In this document: piece by piece, positions 9,601-16,433 of the stretch
Numbering within the stretch: the first letter of the stretch is position 1
Layout: every line of letters begins with the position of its first letter
From: Lachnospiraceae bacterium
Lineage (GTDB): Bacteria > Bacillota > Clostridia > Lachnospirales > Lachnospiraceae
DNA: 50,981 nt
Reading direction: 5' to 3'
Assembly (NCBI GenBank): GCA_910575835.1
Contig: CAJTGB010000028.1
Span: 1-50,981, forward strand
Position numbers and translations under genes: made by a program
Notes under the pieces: model-generated
What the model saw: the letters and a program-made list of their open reading frames with translations, nothing else
Databases searched by the model: none
What the model was told of the DNA's origin: nothing

Positions 9601-9788
9601 CTGTCGCGGCCCTTCCATGTATCACCCGTATGTATCGATCCTTTCAGAGGAGTGTCAGGAAGCTTCGGATTCACTACTCCCTGATTCTCTTCTTCGGCTT
9701 CAAAACTCTCCAATTCAATAATATCTCTGTATCGGTACTGCTCTAATTCCTCGATACGCTTCTCTAATTTTCTGTCTGTTAAAAACAT
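6651..9788 (-). CDS. Alpha-mannosidase, glycoside hydrolase family 38
   Basis: A 1045-residue GH38 enzyme releasing alpha-linked mannose. An N-terminal beta-rich region (1-240) precedes the catalytic barrel, where HTHIDVAWLWR (near residue 245) supplies the zinc-binding His and Asp. EADCN (near 322) carries the Asp expected to be the nucleophile, and WLPDVFGYSW (near 356) is a family signature. The C-terminal half holds the usual beta-sandwich domains. No signal peptide is seen, so it should act in the cytoplasm on imported oligosaccharides. The ATG has a good ribosome site (AAGGAGG). Together with YesL and the two permeases it suggests use of mannose-containing glycans such as trimmed N-glycans. 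Confidence 0.95.
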   Translation of the reverse strand: MFLTDRKLEKRIEELEQYRYRDIIELESFEAEEENQGVVNPKLPDTPLKGSIHTGDTWKGRDRFLWLHKDIPIPAEWKGRRVVGVFDFGNTGGGNNSGFESMAYVNGEMYQGVDVNHKELFLDDALCGTAADITFRLWSGLEGGGIPRDQEHRIARADLAWLDEKVDDLYYMASMVRQTLDELENSDPIQHELRKALDAAFRQIDWSVPGSEEFYESVYRADEMLNQSIDSMDKNSMINIYCVGHTHIDVAWLWRLKHTREKCSRSFSTVFRLMEMFPEYIFLQTQPQLYEYMKEEFPDIFENIKKRAKEGRWETDGGMWVEADCNLTSGESLTRQILIGSKFIKDEFGKDVEYLWLPDVFGYSWALPQILKKAGINTFMTTKISWNQYNRMPHDTFMWKGIDGSEVLTHFVTTPEPWRERDSWFYTYNGNLLPRTVKGVWDAYRDKQMNKDLLISFGYGDGGGGVNRDMLECRRRLDKIPGLPNVKMSTAGEYFRKLHDTVEHTDDYVHTWDGELYLEYHRGTYTSQAHNKRMNRKMELLYRKAEWLTVMEALRSGSIADAKQEELTKGWKHILTDQFHDIIPGSSIHEVYEDSRKDYEYIEGIAREVERDAYKNILEQKENTYTVINTSGWDMDQTIEICKDVPGVFKDADGNELRSQKERGTTYVEVKNVPAMGMKVISFEETTKDTAPKGHADNVFSVRDREIETPYYHILLNEHGQLTRLYDKTYAREVIPQGQRANVLQVFEDKPLDFDAWDIDIFYQEKMREITDLTVFEVTEMGPLCVKVHMEWKFAPCSESCIRQDMILYSNSRRIDFKTNVDFHDQHKLLKAAFPVDVRSTYGTYDVQYGNVRRPNHWNTSWDQAKFETVAHRWADLSERNYGVSVLNDCKYGHDIKDNVIRISLLRAGTHPDHLQDQGEHTFTYALLPHKGDFVEGMVVQEAFALNEPMQAVPGASRLTYDSFVSFDNAQIELDAVKRSEDGKYIVIRFHEFAGSRQEVKVKPGFAYKAWAECDLRERPAADFVQDEICMSLHAYEIKTILLEL

Positions 9789-9860
9789 AATATCCTCCTT
9801 ATGATTCTATACACAGTATGTATTTCTCTCCGAATTACTTTATAGCATTATTTTATAATG

Positions 9861-9872
9861 TATTGGACAATA
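9861..9872. promoter_or_regulatory. Palindromic operator candidate upstream of alpha-mannosidase
   Basis: TATTGGACAATA is an inverted repeat (5-bp arms, 2-nt centre) lying 73 nt upstream of the mannosidase ATG, in an A+T-rich stretch with -10-like sequences on the minus strand. The ATTGGACAA core recurs upstream of the permease operon. Binding by a regulator is inferred. Confidence 0.35.
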
Positions 9873-9920
9873 ATGCAATTCTCTGAATTCTAGTTTTGAT
9901 GGACATTATTCATATGCCTA

Positions 9921-9949
9921 TTGTATTAGCCTGAAAACGGGAATATAAT
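9921..9949 (+). promoter_or_regulatory. Sigma-A-type promoter for the pentapeptide-repeat gene
   Basis: TTGTAT (9921-9926) and TATAAT (9944-9949) are separated by 17 nt. The ribosome site AGGAG (9987-9991) and ATG at 9997 follow at sensible distances. Confidence 0.75.
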
Positions 9950-9996
9950 ATGAAAAGAAGCTATTTTCACCGAAAAGATAACAGTCAGGAGACTCT

Positions 9997-10650
9997 ATGA
10001 AATTAATGACGCCTATATTACAGCCGGACACAGAATTGATAGAAGCTGATGCAAAACTGATCAGAGACAGCAGGATAACAGACGAACGGATACAGGGAAG
10101 GATATTCCGTAACCTGGTATGTGAAGAGGAAGATTTTTCATATACCATATTCTCCGGCGTAAGATTTGAAAGCTGCCGTTTCTGGAACTGTGCCTTCGAA
10201 CGGGCTGAATTTACAGATATTATATTCCGAAACTGCGACGTCTCCGGGTGTAATTTTAACGACAGCTATTTTAACCGCGCTGCCTTCCATTCCTGCAAAG
10301 GAGTCGGAAGCAAATTTACCGGCAGTATAATTAAGAATCTGGAGATCAAAGATTGCAATATGAATGATTCTAATTTTGATTCTTCCAGATTAGAACACAT
10401 AAGGATAGAACAGACGAAGCTTGAAAGCGCTAATATATCGCAGTGCAGATGCAGACAGGTAGACTGGCAGGAGGTCAGCCTTGTAAACGCCAATTTCTTT
10501 CAGACCTCCCTGTCAGGAATGGATTTTTCTAACAGCGTGATCACCGGTCTGACCTTATCAGACGATAATCACGAGTTACGCGGAGCGGCCGTGGATCTGT
10601 ACCAGGCAGCCGAACTGGCAAAGCGCCTGGGCATTATCATCAAAGATTAA
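9997..10650 (+). CDS. Pentapeptide-repeat protein
   Basis: A 217-residue protein. From about residue 40 to 185 it shows recurring five-residue steps with F or L at the centre (FSGVRFESCRFWNCAFERAEF, then CNFNDSYFNRAAF), the pattern of a right-handed quadrilateral beta-helix. Some family members (Qnr, MfpA) mimic DNA and protect gyrase, but most have no known role and nothing here points to a specific one. The last 30 residues (AVDLYQAAELAKRLGI) look helical. It has its own promoter and no operon partner; the next gene converges on it 25 nt away. Confidence 0.85.
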   Translation: MKLMTPILQPDTELIEADAKLIRDSRITDERIQGRIFRNLVCEEEDFSYTIFSGVRFESCRFWNCAFERAEFTDIIFRNCDVSGCNFNDSYFNRAAFHSCKGVGSKFTGSIIKNLEIKDCNMNDSNFDSSRLEHIRIEQTKLESANISQCRCRQVDWQEVSLVNANFFQTSLSGMDFSNSVITGLTLSDDNHELRGAAVDLYQAAELAKRLGIIIKD

Positions 10651-10675
10651 TGCATGGCTCGCTGCTTCGCGGATA

Positions 10676-11806
10676 TTAATTGGGGAAGCTTAAGATCTTC
10701 CGAATACTTTTGTGAATCAACTCCTCCAGCGCGCTAAGCCGCCAATCAGGCAGATTGTATTTGCCGTGCCTCTCGAACCTAAACTCCGACAACTGAACGA
10801 GAACCTTCCTGGTCTTTGTATCCAGGCACATTGCGGCTGCCCTGATCCACTCGTCCCCGATCCTCGGGCCTTTTTGTCTCAGGTAATCGCCGCCGTATTC
10901 AAACTCTCCTTCTTCAGCATACGGCAGCAAGGCAATATTGTGGTCAAACAACGGCGCCATTTTGACAATCTCCTGCGTCCTGTTGTCCACAATGAAGCCG
11001 AAATTATTCTTATGCCTGTCTTCATTCAATATCACGGCATCTATTACAAACATCCGCTTTATCTCGTCTTCCAGACCGAATTCCTGCATCTTGCATAATA
11101 CAGATTCTACTGATGAATTCCCCCTGTCAACTGCCGCATAGGGAAGATATCCATAATCCTCAGATGTGAACAGATCACATACCGAACAGATTCTCCCATT
11201 GTGCTTTCTCAGATCATACGTTACAAACTCATCTGTAAATGCTCTTATAAGCTGACTTGCATAAAACTCCGAATATGGCTCCAGACCAGCGTTTCTCGCT
11301 CCCGAACTGCCGCGTTTTAACATTCGGATCCTCTCTCCCTCGCGGATCCAGCATTTGGCAAAGGAACCGTCCGTACCATACTCAGGAGAGGTCGTGCTAA
11401 GCTGCCTGCCGTGTAAGCCGCCTTCAAAGGCTGTCCGGGCAATCACTTCATTAAACGGATGCGTGTATAACGATACTTTTTTCCAGCACAGATCACTGTC
11501 CGCGCGTTTTACCCAAAAGGTATCGACTAATGATAATGCATGAGAGACATCCAGGAAGCCCTGCACAGTATCACATCCGCTTAACCGCAATAATTCTTCA
11601 ATATTCTCTCTTTGCTTTGGGGCACGCCTGTTACGGATAAAGTTACCCAAATTATCAAACCAATCCGGCAGCTTTACAAACTGCTTCACAATTGTTATCG
11701 TATCAAAGACAGTATCTACCTCAAATTCCGCGATCACCGTATCTCTGTTAAGCAGCAGATACTTTGCCGCCCGCTCTTCCCGAAAAATATTCTCTTCACC
11801 AGCCAT
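10676..11806 (-). CDS. HipA-like Ser/Thr kinase-fold protein
   Basis: A 376-residue protein from the chosen start. The C-terminal half carries kinase-like motifs of the HipA family: DAVILNEDRHKNNFGFIVD (catalytic loop) and APLFDHNIAL (metal-binding loop). HipA proteins phosphorylate glutamyl-tRNA synthetase or other targets and usually pair with a HipB antitoxin; none is seen next to it, so a stand-alone role is likely. I chose ATG 11804-11806 because a G-rich ribosome site lies 4-8 nt upstream; the frame stays open to 11926, but that ATG has only a T-run before it. An eight-G tract (complement of 11815-11822) lies between the two possible starts. Confidence 0.75.
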   Translation of the reverse strand: MAGEENIFREERAAKYLLLNRDTVIAEFEVDTVFDTITIVKQFVKLPDWFDNLGNFIRNRRAPKQRENIEELLRLSGCDTVQGFLDVSHALSLVDTFWVKRADSDLCWKKVSLYTHPFNEVIARTAFEGGLHGRQLSTTSPEYGTDGSFAKCWIREGERIRMLKRGSSGARNAGLEPYSEFYASQLIRAFTDEFVTYDLRKHNGRICSVCDLFTSEDYGYLPYAAVDRGNSSVESVLCKMQEFGLEDEIKRMFVIDAVILNEDRHKNNFGFIVDNRTQEIVKMAPLFDHNIALLPYAEEGEFEYGGDYLRQKGPRIGDEWIRAAAMCLDTKTRKVLVQLSEFRFERHGKYNLPDWRLSALEELIHKSIRKILSFPN

Positions 11807-11814
11807 ACTGCTCT

Positions 11815-11822
11815 CCCCCCCC
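11815..11822 (-). repeat. Poly-G tract (8 G) at the start of the HipA-like gene
   Basis: Eight consecutive C on the plus strand give G8 on the coding strand, 9 nt before the preferred ATG. It is either part of the ribosome-binding site or, if the upstream start is used, a coding homopolymer in which slippage would shift the frame. Confidence 0.6.
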
Positions 11823-11957
11823 ATCCTTAGCGCCGTGTCCCGCTGACTGAAATTGAATGTGGTACGGCACCAGCATCTATCCATAAACTCCGCATTTGAT
11901 ATACTGTAAGTATAACAATCCGCCATAAAAAAAACAACTTAAAATTTTCAATTTAGC

Positions 11958-11986
11958 TTTACACAAATACTACTATATAGTATAAT
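11958..11986 (+). promoter_or_regulatory. Promoter and palindromic operator of the marR gene
   Basis: TTTACA (11958-11963) and TATAAT (11981-11986) are spaced by 17 nt. The perfect 12-bp palindrome TACTATATAGTA (11971-11982) fills the spacer and touches the -10 box, a likely site for autorepression by the MarR protein. A strong ribosome site GAGGAGGA (11993-12000) follows. Confidence 0.8.
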
Positions 11987-12007
11987 CCTATAGAGGAGGA
12001 ATTTAGT

Positions 12008-12448
12008 ATGGAAATTCAGGGCGGTCATACCATTTCGCAGATCAAACGTCTCAGCGACCGGATCTTTGAACATATCCTGGCAGAGAAGAACATCGCTGCT
12101 TTCAACGGCGCACAAGGCCGGATCCTCTATGTCTTATGGCATGAGGAGAATATCTCCTTAAGAGAGTTATCTGACAGGACCGGCCTTGCCGCAACCACGC
12201 TTACAAGCATGATCGACCGCATGGAATCATCCGGGCTAGTCGTCCGCATCCCTGATCCTGACGACAGGAGAAAGACCCTGCTCGCTCTGACTCCCAGGTC
12301 AAGAGATCTTCAACAGGATTACACGGAAGTATCCGCACAGATGACAGCTATCTTCTATGAAGATTTCTCAGAGGACGAGATCGAGCTGTGCGAAGCGATG
12401 CTTAACCGGATCTATGACAATCTGAGACGCCGTAACTGCCGTACTTAA
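12008..12448 (+). CDS. MarR family transcriptional regulator
   Basis: A 146-residue winged-helix protein of normal MarR length. Residues about 45-70 hold the helix-turn-helix (LRELSDRTGLAATTLTSMIDRME) and the wing follows (VRIPDPDDRRKTLLALTP, where the DxRR motif is typical). MarR dimers usually repress their own operon until a ligand binds. A near-consensus promoter with an embedded palindrome lies directly upstream, and a small Cys-rich protein gene starts 45 nt downstream, so the two probably form one unit. Confidence 0.92.
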   Translation: MEIQGGHTISQIKRLSDRIFEHILAEKNIAAFNGAQGRILYVLWHEENISLRELSDRTGLAATTLTSMIDRMESSGLVVRIPDPDDRRKTLLALTPRSRDLQQDYTEVSAQMTAIFYEDFSEDEIELCEAMLNRIYDNLRRRNCRT

Positions 12449-12493
12449 TTTCCTCAGTCCGATCAAACACATATAAGAGAAAGGGGTTACACT

Positions 12494-12850
12494 ATGAATG
12501 CAGATGTAAAAGATTATGTAGTTGAGAAAGTAAATGAATTGATGAACGCACATTCTTGCTGTGCAGAAGCCAAGGAAGCCGCTAAGAACTGGCTGGAAGC
12601 TCTTGGTACGGACAAGGAAGCAGAAGCCGCCAAGAACCTGATCGCAGAAGTCGAGGAAGACATCATGCCGATCGACGGCCTGATCGCTTTCGCAGGCTCC
12701 GAGGCCGGCGCGCAGGTATTCGGAGAAGAGAAGGCGAAGAGTGTACTTGCCCACGCCCAAGAGATCAAGGCTTCCGGCGCGATGTACTGCGACTGCCCGG
12801 CATGTGCCGCATGCGAAGCGATCCTTGAAAAGAAGGATGAGATATTATAG
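12494..12850 (+). CDS. Small Cys-rich protein with C-terminal CxCPxCxxC motif
   Basis: A 118-residue, Ala/Glu-rich, probably all-helical protein. It has a Cys pair near the N-terminus (HSCCAEAKEAAKNWL) and a CDCPACAAC cluster near residues 102-110 that could bind zinc or iron or be redox-active. I believe homologues are widespread in gut Clostridia and are sometimes loosely labelled as heat-shock proteins, but I know of no demonstrated function. Co-location with a MarR regulator suggests a stress or metal/redox response. A long hairpin follows 20 nt after the stop. Confidence 0.75.
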   Translation: MNADVKDYVVEKVNELMNAHSCCAEAKEAAKNWLEALGTDKEAEAAKNLIAEVEEDIMPIDGLIAFAGSEAGAQVFGEEKAKSVLAHAQEIKASGAMYCDCPACAACEAILEKKDEIL

Positions 12851-12870
12851 GCAAATGCCCATCTTACGCT

Positions 12871-12915
12871 TAATGTACTGACCATCTTACAGCTTATAAA
12901 ATGGTCAGTACATTA
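12871..12915. terminator. Perfect 15-bp hairpin between convergent genes
   Basis: TAATGTACTGACCAT (12871-12885) pairs fully with 12901-12915 across a 15-nt loop. It sits between the Cys-rich protein gene and the convergent HD-domain gene and probably ends transcription in both directions, although neither side has a strong T-run. Confidence 0.6.
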
Positions 12916-12924
12916 TTACTGATA

Positions 12925-13512
12925 CTACTTCCGGCTGAATGAAGCACCCGTCACAGCATAGATATCTTTCCCCATCTTCTCTTCAAAATACTTCTTAAGT
13001 CTCAGATTATTATCCCATTTTTTCTGAGGATAAAAGCCATACCGCCGCTTCACATCATTCATCCGCTCCTCAATATCCAGCACGCCTTCCGCCCCCGCGA
13101 TAGAATCACACAACTGAATCAGTCTGTCGTACTCATCCAAAACAATCGTTTTCAAGGTATCCTGAATCAGTCTCAGTTCCTCCTCAGTAGTGTCAAAGTT
13201 CCCGATATAAGCATCTGTAGTCTGGTCATCAAAGGAATGCGTCAGACATATCTTAGCGGCTTCATCATATCCCAAAGACATCATATAGGAATAACCGTCT
13301 GAAACATGCCCCAGATGCCTTACCCCAAACTTCCTGCCAATATCGTGCAGCAATCCCACTATATATGCTTTGCCAGAGTCCAGATCGCCGCATTCCCGCG
13401 CAATCCGCTCCGCACAATGCGCAGCTACCCGGCTGTGGTTCCCCCATGGACCGGGATTGCATGCTTCTGCTTCTGATAAAAGTTCTTCTGCCTTTTCTCT
13501 TGTCGGTAACAT
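12925..13512 (-). CDS. HD-domain phosphohydrolase-like protein
   Basis: A 195-residue protein of the HD superfamily: His26 (NHSRVA), the His56-Asp57 pair in GLLHDIGRKFG, and later His residues (LGHVSDGYSYM, THSFDD) form the expected metal site. Such stand-alone domains hydrolyse nucleotides or phosphomonoesters; the true substrate cannot be read from sequence. It lies 90 nt after the zinc dehydrogenase on the same strand and may be the last gene of that transcript. Confidence 0.85.
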   Translation of the reverse strand: MLPTREKAEELLSEAEACNPGPWGNHSRVAAHCAERIARECGDLDSGKAYIVGLLHDIGRKFGVRHLGHVSDGYSYMMSLGYDEAAKICLTHSFDDQTTDAYIGNFDTTEEELRLIQDTLKTIVLDEYDRLIQLCDSIAGAEGVLDIEERMNDVKRRYGFYPQKKWDNNLRLKKYFEEKMGKDIYAVTGASFSRK

Positions 13513-13602
13513 GGATTTGTCTCTCCTTCTAATCCTTTTCTCTCGTACTCAAAACACCAACCTTGAACCACGACCGAATAACGGACTTCTATATCCCGGC
13601 TG

Positions 13603-14667
13603 TCAAGATCTGTATAAATCTTCATCATTCACCAATAGAATCTTTCCCAGCACATTCTTCGGATCCTTATACAGATCAAACGCCTCCTGCGCCCGGCTCA
13701 TGGGGAATTTCCTGAATACGAACGCCGGATCAAACTTAAGCTGCCCCGTCGCAAAATAATGTGCAGTCAGTTCCCACTCCTTCCCCGGGAACGGCGCGCT
13801 GTATGACATCCAGGAGCCTGTAAGCTTAAACTCCTTACGGTTCATATTCTCCCACATAGCCGGAGTGAAGTTGAGATCCACATGCGGCGTTCCGATAAAG
13901 CATACCCGCGCCTTATTCGCCGCCAATTCAAATCCCATCCGCATGGTCACCGGCTGTCCTGCCGTCTCGAACACACAGTCGTAACCTTTTCCTTTGGAGA
14001 AGGCCATGGCCTTCTCCATGAATCCTTCCTCCAGCGTGTTCACCGTCTCGTCAGCCCCAAGACGCTTTGCCATATCCAGACGTTCTTCGCTGATATCAAA
14101 CACCACGACCTTCCTGCTTCCGAATATCTTCGCCCACTGCATCGTAAACATCCCAATGGTGCCTCCGCCCAGCACGGCAACAGAATCCCCGCCCTTGTAA
14201 TCATTGCACAGGACTCCGTGAAGCGCGACCGTAGAGGGTTCGAACATCGCTCCCTGCTCATAAGAGATACTCTTATCAAATACCACCGCATTCGCCGCCG
14301 GGATCACAACATAATCCGCATTGCTGCCCTGCTGCCTGGAGCCGATAAAGCTGTAATGCTTGCACAGAGAATAATTCCCCTTCTGGCAGTCATCACACTT
14401 CATACAGGGAATCAGCGGCGCACCGGACACTCTGTCCCCAACCTTGATATTCTCCACACCGTCTCCAACCTCTGCAACATCTCCAGCAAACTCATGCCCC
14501 AGAACAATGGGATAAAAATGCACACCATTGTGCAGCACTCTCGGCACATCTGATCCGCAGATACCGGACGCCTTCACCTTCACCTTGACGGTTCCGGGCG
14601 CCGTCTTCGGTTCTTCAATTTCCTGATATTCTACCACTTCATTCTTCACAACTACTGCTGCTTTCAA
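13603..14667 (-). CDS. Zinc-dependent medium-chain dehydrogenase (galactitol-1-phosphate dehydrogenase-like)
   Basis: A 354-residue NAD-dependent alcohol dehydrogenase. Catalytic zinc ligands are in SGICGSDVPR and GHEFAGDVAEVG; the structural-zinc loop is CMKCDDCQKGNYSLC; the nucleotide fold shows VAVLGGGTIG. I chose a TTG start at 14665-14667 because AGGAGG (14676-14681) lies 8 nt upstream and the protein then begins KAAVVVKNEVVEYQEI, as in relatives; the frame stays open to 14781 without a better start. It is the third gene of the aldolase-kinase-dehydrogenase operon and probably oxidises a polyol or sugar phosphate to a ketose. Confidence 0.88.
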   Translation of the reverse strand: MKAAVVVKNEVVEYQEIEEPKTAPGTVKVKVKASGICGSDVPRVLHNGVHFYPIVLGHEFAGDVAEVGDGVENIKVGDRVSGAPLIPCMKCDDCQKGNYSLCKHYSFIGSRQQGSNADYVVIPAANAVVFDKSISYEQGAMFEPSTVALHGVLCNDYKGGDSVAVLGGGTIGMFTMQWAKIFGSRKVVVFDISEERLDMAKRLGADETVNTLEEGFMEKAMAFSKGKGYDCVFETAGQPVTMRMGFELAANKARVCFIGTPHVDLNFTPAMWENMNRKEFKLTGSWMSYSAPFPGKEWELTAHYFATGQLKFDPAFVFRKFPMSRAQEAFDLYKDPKNVLGKILLVNDEDLYRS

Positions 14668-14706
14668 TTTCCTGACCTCCTGCCTGTTTATTCCCGCGAG
14701 CAACGA

Positions 14707-14738
14707 GCCAAGCGGGCATGCTTGCATGCGCATTTGGC
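14707..14738. repeat. REP-like hairpin between FGGY kinase and dehydrogenase genes
   Basis: Nested inverted repeats GCCAA (14707-14711)/TTGGC (14734-14738) and GCATGC (14716-14721)/GCATGC (14724-14729) form a G+C-rich hairpin in the gap between two operon genes. It may tune mRNA stability, or be a dispersed intergenic element of this genome. Confidence 0.5.
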
Positions 14739-14770
14739 GACTGCCGCGAGGGTCAAATACCCCGCTGCTC

Positions 14771-16303
14771 TTATGAACCAATGTTCATTGCCTTCTGCTT
14801 CTTCATAGTTTCCTTTAGGTTCTGATACAGCTCCAGATAAATCCTGTAGTTCTTATCATAGACCTCCTTAACTTCCGGATTCGGCTTATGCACCCGCCGT
14901 ACTGTAACAGTCAGCTCTGCGGCTTCCTTAAAGTCCTTATAAAGCCCGACTCCGACTCCCGCCAGCATCACCGCCCCAAGGGTCGTCGCTGTATCCGAAT
15001 CCGGTACTTCGATCAGCTTGCCCGTAATGTCAGCTTTAATCTGCGTCCACAGCAGGGAATTCGCACTTCCGCCCATGGCCCGCAGCACCTTTGCAGACGC
15101 CCCGGCTTCTTCGGCTGCTTCCAGATTATGCCTGACGGAATACGCCACGCCCTCCATGGCTGCCCGTATCATATGCCCCTTCGTCTTACTGAAGTCCAGC
15201 CCGTAAAACACTCCCTTGGCATCCGGGTCCCAGATCGGCGTCCTCTCTCCTGACATATACGGAAGAAATACCAATCCCTCCGACCCCGGAGCCACCTCTG
15301 CCGCGATCTCATTAAACTGCATCAGTGAGCTTCTGCCCAGTTCTCCTGCCCTCATACGCTCATAATCCCCTAATTCACGCTCCAGCCACCGCATAACACC
15401 GCCGCCTCCGGTCGTACCGCCTTGCAGTATCCAATATCCGGGGATCACATATCGGCTTAAGATCAGCCTGGGATCGGCCTTATAAGTGTCCGTACATATA
15501 CTGACTCCCCCGGCCTGTCCTCCCTGTTCCTGTGTCTCACCGTTACGAATCACGCCCGCTCCCAGAGTCCCGCAGGCCGCGTCAAGCGCCCCGGCCACAA
15601 CCGGGATCCCTTCCGTCAGCCCGCTCTCTTCGGCCGCCTTCCTTGTAACCGTTCCTATCACCTCATGGCACGGGCTGATCTTAGGGAGGAATCCTTCCGG
15701 GATCCCCAATTCCTTCCTCATATCATCATCCCACACACCACGTTTCATGTCAAAACAATGCCATCCATAACTCTGGCAGATGTCCAAAGAGACCTTGCCG
15801 GTCAGCCTGTAGACGATAAATGCATTGGACTGCAATATCTTATCCGTCTCCCGATATACCTCCGGCCGGTTCTCCCGATACCACAGCACCTTCCCCGTCG
15901 TATACTGCGCCGTCAGCGGATTCCCGCTCACTTGGAATATAGCGTCCTTACCTATCTTGCGGTTCAGCCTTTCACAGACAGAATCCGAACGGTTATCCAT
16001 CCAGATCGGTGTCCTCGCCAGAACATTTCCCTGCTTATCGATTGCAACCGCCGACCAGCTCTGCCCGTCAACACCGATTCCGGCGATATCCGACGGGTTT
16101 ACCGCTCCGTTTCCTATACACTTTTTTACCGCCTTGCAGACTGCTCTCCACCACTCATCCGGGTCCTGCTCCGCATATCCGGGCTGCGGATAATATACCT
16201 TATATTCCTCGCTTGCCGCTGCAACTGCTTCGCCGTCCCTTCGGAATATGGCAGCCTTACAAGCGCTGGTTCCTATATCGATCCCCAGTAATAATTCTTT
16301 CAT
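14771..16303 (-). CDS. FGGY-family carbohydrate kinase, xylulokinase-like
   Basis: A 510-residue kinase with the FGGY phosphate-binding start (LLLGIDIGTSACKAAIF), the substrate/catalytic segment GIGVDGQSWS, and the C-terminal ATP-binding half (VLRAMGGSANSLLWTQIKADI). Family members phosphorylate ketoses or polyols. ATG 16301-16303 is preferred over the upstream ATG at 16330 because GGGAG lies 6 nt before it and the protein then begins MKELLLGIDIGTS. Between the aldolase and dehydrogenase genes it should phosphorylate a ketose that the aldolase can then cleave. Xylulose is the closest guess but is not proven. Confidence 0.9.
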   Translation of the reverse strand: MKELLLGIDIGTSACKAAIFRRDGEAVAAASEEYKVYYPQPGYAEQDPDEWWRAVCKAVKKCIGNGAVNPSDIAGIGVDGQSWSAVAIDKQGNVLARTPIWMDNRSDSVCERLNRKIGKDAIFQVSGNPLTAQYTTGKVLWYRENRPEVYRETDKILQSNAFIVYRLTGKVSLDICQSYGWHCFDMKRGVWDDDMRKELGIPEGFLPKISPCHEVIGTVTRKAAEESGLTEGIPVVAGALDAACGTLGAGVIRNGETQEQGGQAGGVSICTDTYKADPRLILSRYVIPGYWILQGGTTGGGGVMRWLERELGDYERMRAGELGRSSLMQFNEIAAEVAPGSEGLVFLPYMSGERTPIWDPDAKGVFYGLDFSKTKGHMIRAAMEGVAYSVRHNLEAAEEAGASAKVLRAMGGSANSLLWTQIKADITGKLIEVPDSDTATTLGAVMLAGVGVGLYKDFKEAAELTVTVRRVHKPNPEVKEVYDKNYRIYLELYQNLKETMKKQKAMNIGS

Positions 16304-16338
16304 ATCATTCTCCCTGCAGCCAATCTGCAATTCCTACG

Positions 16339-16433
16339 CCTTTTGACTCCTTATACCTTCTGCTCCCTTTGCCTTTTGACTCCTTATGCCTTTTGATCCT
16401 CTATACCTTCTGACTCCTTATACCTTCTGATCG
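16339..16433. repeat. 17-bp tandem repeat spanning the end of the aldolase gene
   Basis: Units read on the plus strand: CCTTTTGACTCCTTATA (16339-16355), a 16-nt variant (16356-16371), then copies at 16372-16388, 16389-16405 and 16406-16422 and a partial copy to 16433. On the coding strand each full unit holds an AAGGAG- or AGAAGG-like purine core. The aldolase's last codons and stop lie inside the last copies. Confidence 0.85.

Noticed and set aside
12514-12885. Minus-strand ORF opposite the Cys-rich protein gene
   Set aside because: It is fully antisense to a gene with a promoter, ribosome site and coherent protein sequence.
16339-16433. CRISPR array
   Set aside because: Units are 17 nt and directly adjacent with no unique spacers, and no cas genes are present.
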